Source: Benincasa hispida
Lineage: Eukaryota; Streptophyta; Magnoliopsida; Cucurbitales; Cucurbitaceae
Length of the DNA: 64,000 nucleotides
Direction of reading: 5' to 3'
Assembly: GCF_009727055.1 (NCBI RefSeq)
Contig: NC_052359.1
Coordinates: forward strand, 66,785,685 to 66,849,684
Made by a program: the position numbers and the translations under genes. Within the stretch, counting starts at the first letter, position 1, and the number at the start of each line of letters is the position of its first letter. The notes beneath the pieces were generated by a model, which made no database searches, was not told where the DNA came from, and saw only the letters and a program-made list of their open reading frames with translations. Below, piece after piece: positions 59,180 through 64,000 of the stretch.

Positions 59180-60010
59180 ATAGAAAATATTGGCTTCAGT
59201 TAAAGGAAACAATCAAGATAGAATTAAACTCACTTTCAAAACGTCAGGTTTTTGGACCAGTAGTTCAAACACCAGAAACTGTCAAACCCATGGGATACAA
59301 ATGAATATTCGTGAGAAAAAAAATGAAAATAATGAGGTTACAAGCAAGACTAGTTGGACAAGATTTTTCACAAAGACCTGATATTGATTTTGAGGAGATA
59401 TTTTTCTTAGTGGTGGATGCAATTATACTGAGTTGGCCTAATTGTGTATGAAAGCTTGGATATGCATCGTATGCATGTAGTTACAACAAATTTATATGGA
59501 TATCTTGATAATGATATTTATATGAGAATCCTAGAAGAATTTAATGTACCTGAAACATATAAATCAAATTTTGGAGAATTGTATTCAATAAAGTTATAAA
59601 GGTCATTATATGGATTAAAACAACCAGGACGAATGTGGTACAATCACCTGAGTGGATATTTGTTGAAAGAATGATATCAAAATAATTCAATATGTCCCCA
59701 TGTTTTTTTTAATGAAATCACAATTAGGATTTGCTAGTATAACTATATATGTTGATAACTTAAATATAATTGGAACTCTTGAAGATCTTTCAGAGGCAAT
59801 AGAATATCTTAAAAATGAATTTGAGATAAAAGATCTCGGAAAAATAAAATTTTGCCTTGGTTTGTAAATTGAGCATTTATCAGTGGGATATTTATTCATC
59901 AATCAACTTATACATGAATTTTTAAAAAAAGATTTTATATGGACAAAGCACTTCCATTGAACATTTCAATGAAAGTTCGTTCACTAGATGTGAAGAATGA
60001 TATATTTCAA
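59180..60010 (+). pseudogene. Copia reverse transcriptase region (element 2)
   Basis: Frames across 59210-60000 give pieces such as ELNSLSKRQVFGP, a degenerate Asp-containing block, and LYGLKQPGRMWYN, the last a hallmark of Copia RT. Near 59750 ITIYVDNLNI corresponds to the YVDD active site with the second Asp changed to Asn. Broken by stops and shifts. Confidence 0.8.
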
Positions 60011-60229
60011 CCTTGAGATAATAACAAAGAACTTCTTGGTCTTGATGTACCATATCTTAGTGCAATTGGTATACTTATGTATCTTGTTAACAATATAATA
60101 CCAGATTTTACATTTTCAATAAATTTATTAGTTAGATATAGTCCTTCTCCAACGAAAAGATATTAGAATGAAGTTAAGCATATACTCTGTTATCTCCAAG
60201 GAATGATTGATATGAGTTTGTTTTATTCA

Positions 60230-60690
60230 AATAAATCAAATTTTAATCTAGTTGGTTATGTAGATTCTGGAATTTATCTGATCCAGACAAAGCTAGATCT
60301 CAAATAGACTATGTATTCACATGTGGAGGAACTGCTATATCATGGCGATCAGTGAAACAGATCATATCGACTAGTTTCTCAAATCGTGCTAAAATTCTTG
60401 CAATTCACGAGGCAAGTCGAGAATGTGTATGGTTGAAATCAATGACTCAACATATTCGTGGAACATGTGGTTTGTCTCCTAGTAAAATTCTTGCAACAAT
60501 ATTATACAAAGACAACACAACATGCATAGCCCAAATCAAATGAGGATATATTAAAGGAGATAGAACAAAACATATTTTATCGAAACTTTTCTACACTCAC
60601 GATCTTGAAGAAAATGGTGATATCGCTGTACAATAAATTTGTTCGAAGGATAACCTGGTCAACTTATTTACAAAGACATTATCTATAACA
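60230..60690 (+). pseudogene. Copia RNase H region (element 2)
   Basis: Pieces show CGGTAISWRSVKQ, AKILAIHEASRECVWLKSM (the conserved Glu block), YKDNTTCI and the GDRTKHI block, and then the terminal region before the polypurine tract. One frame (60352-60543) is open for 63 codons. Includes a TGA and a TAA in place of coding triplets. Confidence 0.8.
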
Positions 60691-60891
60691 ACATTGGAAT
60701 GCGGCGACTCAAAGATCTTAAGTGGTGTTTCTATGAGAGGAGCAAACATATTGTATACTTTTAGGAGTATAAATTATATGAAATATATATTCTTTTTCCT
60801 TCACTATAATTTTTTTTCCATTGGATTTTTTCCTATTAAAGTTTTAACGAGGCATATTTCATCTATATATATATGGGCATTTAAAGGGGAA

Positions 60892-61207
60892 TATTATAAA
60901 TATTATAATATATATGCCAAATGTTGAATGTTGTAAAAGCCACTTGTCAATCTCTATGTAGTCCAAGTGCTTTGTAGTTATTCATGTTTGGTGTCCATGG
61001 GACCACATCTTACATGTCACTTTGCCTATAAATAGTGGACTTTTGGTAAATCTTAAAAATACACACTCGTTGATAAGAAAATTCACTTCAAAATCACACT
61101 TTGAATTTCCATATTATCCTATTTTCATAATTTAAATTATTTTATTTTTTATTATATTATATTTTCTCCACATTTGTTTTTTTGTTGTGCTCCTCAATTT
61201 CACAACA
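60892..61207 (+). mobile_element. 3' LTR of Copia element 2
   Basis: 316 bases after the purine tract 'aaagggga', with TATA box at about 61027 and the end 'gtgctcctcaatttcacaaca'. Differences from the 5' LTR are many, suggesting an old insertion; identity was not computed. Confidence 0.85.
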
Positions 61208-61932
61208 ATTAACATGTATTTGAATTATTTGCGTCATAATAATTTTTTCTCCTTGATCGCAAGATATTTATGTGGCTTGATGCTAATAGAAAGTTCATAT
61301 GAGAAAATCATCCTTCTCGATAGCTTTGAGTTTCGATTTTGAACAGAAAAATTAGATGAGATTGGCGATCGAGAACATCCTCTAAAATCTAAAATTCAAT
61401 AATTAAGATTCATATATGTATCAAAATATTAGGATATATTTATTTATTTGCATCTTCCATGAAAAAAATCGTATTTTGCACTATCATATTAGAGGGTTGA
61501 CATGAAGGTAAATAGAGAAGAAAAAACACGACATGAAACTCCCTAAAAATAAAAATAGAAAACACATGGTATTTTACTTCATTTTCTACATGTGATTGTT
61601 TACGTACTCATTTGATACTAAGTCAATAAAAAATAAGCCATATCAAAATGGCAGTGAGTTATTTATTTATGCTAGCAACTCTTTGCCTGCTAAAAAATTT
61701 CATTAGTTTATATTTATTTATCTATTAGTGATAGATAATAAATATAAAAAATAGTATATCAATAATAAAGGTGAAAATGATCGAGTGAGATAAATATCTA
61801 TTATAAAAGATAATAAATAAATAAATAAAATTATCTGCATGACTGCATGAAAATTAAAAAAGAAACTGACATATTATTTATGATATTTGATCAAACCATA
61901 GAAAAACACAAGAGACTATACAAAGTTGAAAT
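61208..61932. other. AT-rich spacer between two Copia elements
   Basis: No feature supported. Confidence 0.5.
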
Positions 61933-62270
61933 TATTATGAATATTATAATATTAAATAGATGTCCATTGCTTAGTGTCCCAAAGTCATGTGTTGTCCTTC
62001 ATGTTGTCCATGTACCTTGTAATTATGCTTGGTGTCTATGTAAGTCCACATCCTTCTTGCTACTTTGTCTATAAATAGTGACATTTGTTAGATCTTACAA
62101 TTAGATATACGTTGGTGAGAATTCTACTTCAATTTACATATTTTCCAAATTTATAATTTTGGTTATTTTATGTTTTTAGTTATTTTATTTATTTATCATT
62201 ATATAAATATATTATTATATTATATCTTCTCCATATCCGTGTTCCCGTTATACTCCTCAATTTTACAACA
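61933..62270 (+). mobile_element. 5' LTR of Copia element 3
   Basis: 338 bases, starting TATTATGAATATTATAA and ending 'ttttacaaca', with TATA box TATAAATAG near 62070. It is followed by CGTTATCAGCACGAG at 62271-62285, the primer-binding region of this family. Confidence 0.8.
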
Positions 62271-62432
62271 CGTTATCAGCACGAGCTACTGTCGTTTTTC
62301 CCACTAAAGGTAGGTCCTAAAGGTATGTTGATTTTTTCCTATTCGTTGTAATTAGTAAATTTAATATTATTTTGCATATTCAATATCTATTAAATTTCTA
62401 ACCTAAGTACAATATTTTATGATAGTGTTGTC

Positions 62433-63290
62433 ATGACAAATGTCACAAAATTAGAATTTTCCACCATTGATATTAACAACAATAGTTATTTGTCATGGGT
62501 ACTTGATGCCGAAATCCACCTGGATGTTATGAATCTTGGAGAGACTATTAAAAAAGGAAATACGACATCCAGTCAAGACAAAACAAAAGCTATGATTTTT
62601 CTTCATCGTCATATCCATGAAGGATTGAAAATAGAGTATCTTATAATAAAAGATCTCCGTATCTTGTGGAAGAATTTGAAAGAGAGGTATGATCATAAAA
62701 AAATAGTTATTTTTCCTAAAGTTCATTATGAGTGGATGCACTTGAGGCTACAAGATTTCAAATCAGTAAGTGATTACAACTCCACATTATTTAAAATCAG
62801 TTCGAAATTGTTATTATGCGAAGAGAAAATTACTGATGTTGATATGTTAGAGAAGACATTTTCTGTATTTCATGTCTCGAATACATTCCTACAGCAGCAA
62901 TATCGAGAGAAAGATTTTAAATGGTATTCTAAATTAATTTCATGTCTTCTCCTGGTCGAACAAAATAACGGGTTATTGATGAAAAATCATGAATCTCGAC
63001 CAACCGGAACGATACCATTCCCTAAAGTGAATGTTGTGGATTTTAATAATAATCCTGGTCGAGGTCGTGATCATGGCAGAGGAAGAAAGAATTATTATTT
63101 TCGTGGTGGTCATTTTAATCATTCAAATTTCAAAAGAACCACACAAAATGATGATCACAAAGGAAAAACTCCACAAGATAAGAGTTTAAAAAGTGTTGAA
63201 AATAAATGCTTCTGATGCGGAATGACTGGGCATTGGTCACGTACCTGTCGTACGTCAAAACACTTAGTTGATCTCTATCAAGCCTCCCTG
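62433..63290 (+). pseudogene. Copia gag, nearly intact (element 3)
   Basis: ATG at 62433 gives 260 open codons: an N-terminal MTNVTKLEF, the UBN2-type gag body (HEGLKIEYLIIKD, YEWMHLRLQDFKSVSDYNS), and a glycine/arginine-rich linker (GRGRDHGRGRKN). A single TGA at 63213-63215 interrupts the CCHC zinc knuckle between its two first cysteines (CF, stop, CGMTGHWSRTC). A CGA (Arg) to TGA change fits, but this is inference. If the stop is read through, gag would continue for about 25 more codons before further breaks. The element may therefore be relatively young. Confidence 0.85.
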
Positions 63291-63627
63291 AAGGAAAAAA
63301 GAGAAAAATGTGGAAGCAAATTTTGCATACTAGGATAATGACATATTTGACTATCCCATATGATAAATTTGGATGTGGCGGACTTCTTTAAATCTCCTGA
63401 AGAGAAGATTGGTGCAGTTGATGGAACATCAAGTGTTTCTTATGATTTTGAGAATATTTAGACTTAATGTCATTGTTTTCTTTTACCTATCTTCATATTT
63501 TTTTAGTAACTTTTGTATATTTTAAGTATTGTTTTTCTTATTGTAATTATTTTCTTTTAATGAAGAAACATGGATAATTTTTATATTGGGTGTTTAAAAA
63601 ATGAGTAAAGAAGATCTATGCCTGACA

Positions 63628-64000
63628 GACAGTGTAACTACACACAGTACTTATAAGTAAAAAATACTTTTTCAAATTGACAATGCTGAAAGTAAAAGTA
63701 AATACGATATCAGATTCTGCAAACTTGATCGAAGGTTTTGGAATAACAAATATTATTTTTCCTAGAGAAATAAAATTTACAATTGACAATGCATTGTTAT
63801 CTAGTCAATCAAAGAGAAATCTTCTAAGTTTTAAAGATATATGTTGCAATGGTTATCATATTGAGACTGATAGTAAGAATAATGTGAAATATCTATGTAT
63901 CATATCCACTGTCTCAAATGAAAAACATATATTGGAAGAGTTGTTTGTTTTATCTTCTCGATTTTATTATACTCATATACGAGTAATTGAAACATATGCA
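63628..64000 (+). pseudogene. Copia protease region (element 3), broken
   Basis: At 63628 the frame reads DSVTTHSTYK and then a TAA, corresponding to the DSATTHTIL block of element 2. The following sequence to the window end parallels 57560-57880. Confidence 0.65.

Larger units (their letters stand above)
55830..61207 (+). mobile_element. Copia element 2, complete in structure but inactive
   Basis: About 5.4 kb with 5' LTR, primer-binding region, gag, protease, integrase, reverse transcriptase, RNase H, polypurine tract and 3' LTR in standard Copia order (integrase before RT). The five-base flanks (CTTAA before, ATTAA after) differ at one position and may be the target-site duplication. Every coding part has stops and frameshifts. 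A local duplication around 58326-58430 repeats the string 'gttcatacataaaatgatttgg' with changes. Confidence 0.9.
61933..64000 (+). mobile_element. Copia element 3, 5' part (continues past the window)
   Basis: 5' LTR, primer-binding region, gag and protease of the same family as elements 1 and 2. The window ends about at the pre-integrase region, so the polymerase and 3' LTR would be outside. It is the best preserved gag of the family here. Confidence 0.85.

Overview
This is a stretch of plant nuclear DNA from a eudicot: very AT-rich, gene-poor and full of LTR retrotransposons. Introns are short with GT...AG borders, and the genes are of plant families. The species cannot be fixed from sequence alone; a cucurbit is my guess, with low confidence. 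I recognise three protein genes, all on the minus strand: a single-exon F-box gene (25817-26974), a two-exon F-box + JmjC dioxygenase gene resembling Arabidopsis JMJ22 (32113-34321), and a three-exon GTD-binding (DUF593) gene resembling MYOB7 (44735-46902). The last two are, to my recollection, adjacent in Arabidopsis (At5g06550/At5g06560). If so, the locus is an old syntenic gene pair pushed apart here by about 10 kb of repeats. One tRNA-like gene resembling plastid trnF-GAA lies at 51397-51471.

Layout. 1-3466: leader, primer-binding site and 5' LTR of a Copia-type element on the minus strand. 3467-8350: Athila-like Gypsy remnants (an inverted LTR, a late-ORF fragment, polypurine tracts, a plus-strand LTR). 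8511-11495: a Gypsy-like element with two near-identical LTR pieces and a 33-bp minisatellite, then an (ATT)n tract. 11960-13440: LTR-like debris and a short relic of an F-box 5' flank. 13685-17074: 5'-truncated Copia element. 17356-17660: a MITE-like element abutting a composite Copia element (17661-24785) that contains an opposite-strand LTR. 24810-32005: F-box gene embedded in a mosaic of duplicated blocks, including copies of the F-box 3' end and of the JMJ22 3' flank. 32113-34321: JMJ22-like gene. 34893-43500: tandem repeats, minus-strand Copia gag and LTRs, a GC-rich island. 44735-47790: MYOB7-like gene and its leader. 47800-55800: long gene-free region with the tRNA, a long-TIR element, a 3-unit tandem repeat and a second MITE copy. 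55830-61207: complete but dead Copia element with both LTRs. 61933-64000: 5' part of a related Copia element running off the window.

The window carries clear assembly artefacts: three 38-bp palindromes made of two Tn5/Nextera 19-bp mosaic ends (237-274, 18140-18177, 18265-18302). At the second and third, about 87 bp of flank is duplicated and, judged from the sister LTR, roughly 380 bp is missing.

I see no convincing new functional system. The most unusual intrinsic features are the clustered CGATCG-core motifs shared by homologous LTRs, the rearranged duplications around the F-box gene, and a GC-rich fragment of unknown origin between two of those blocks.
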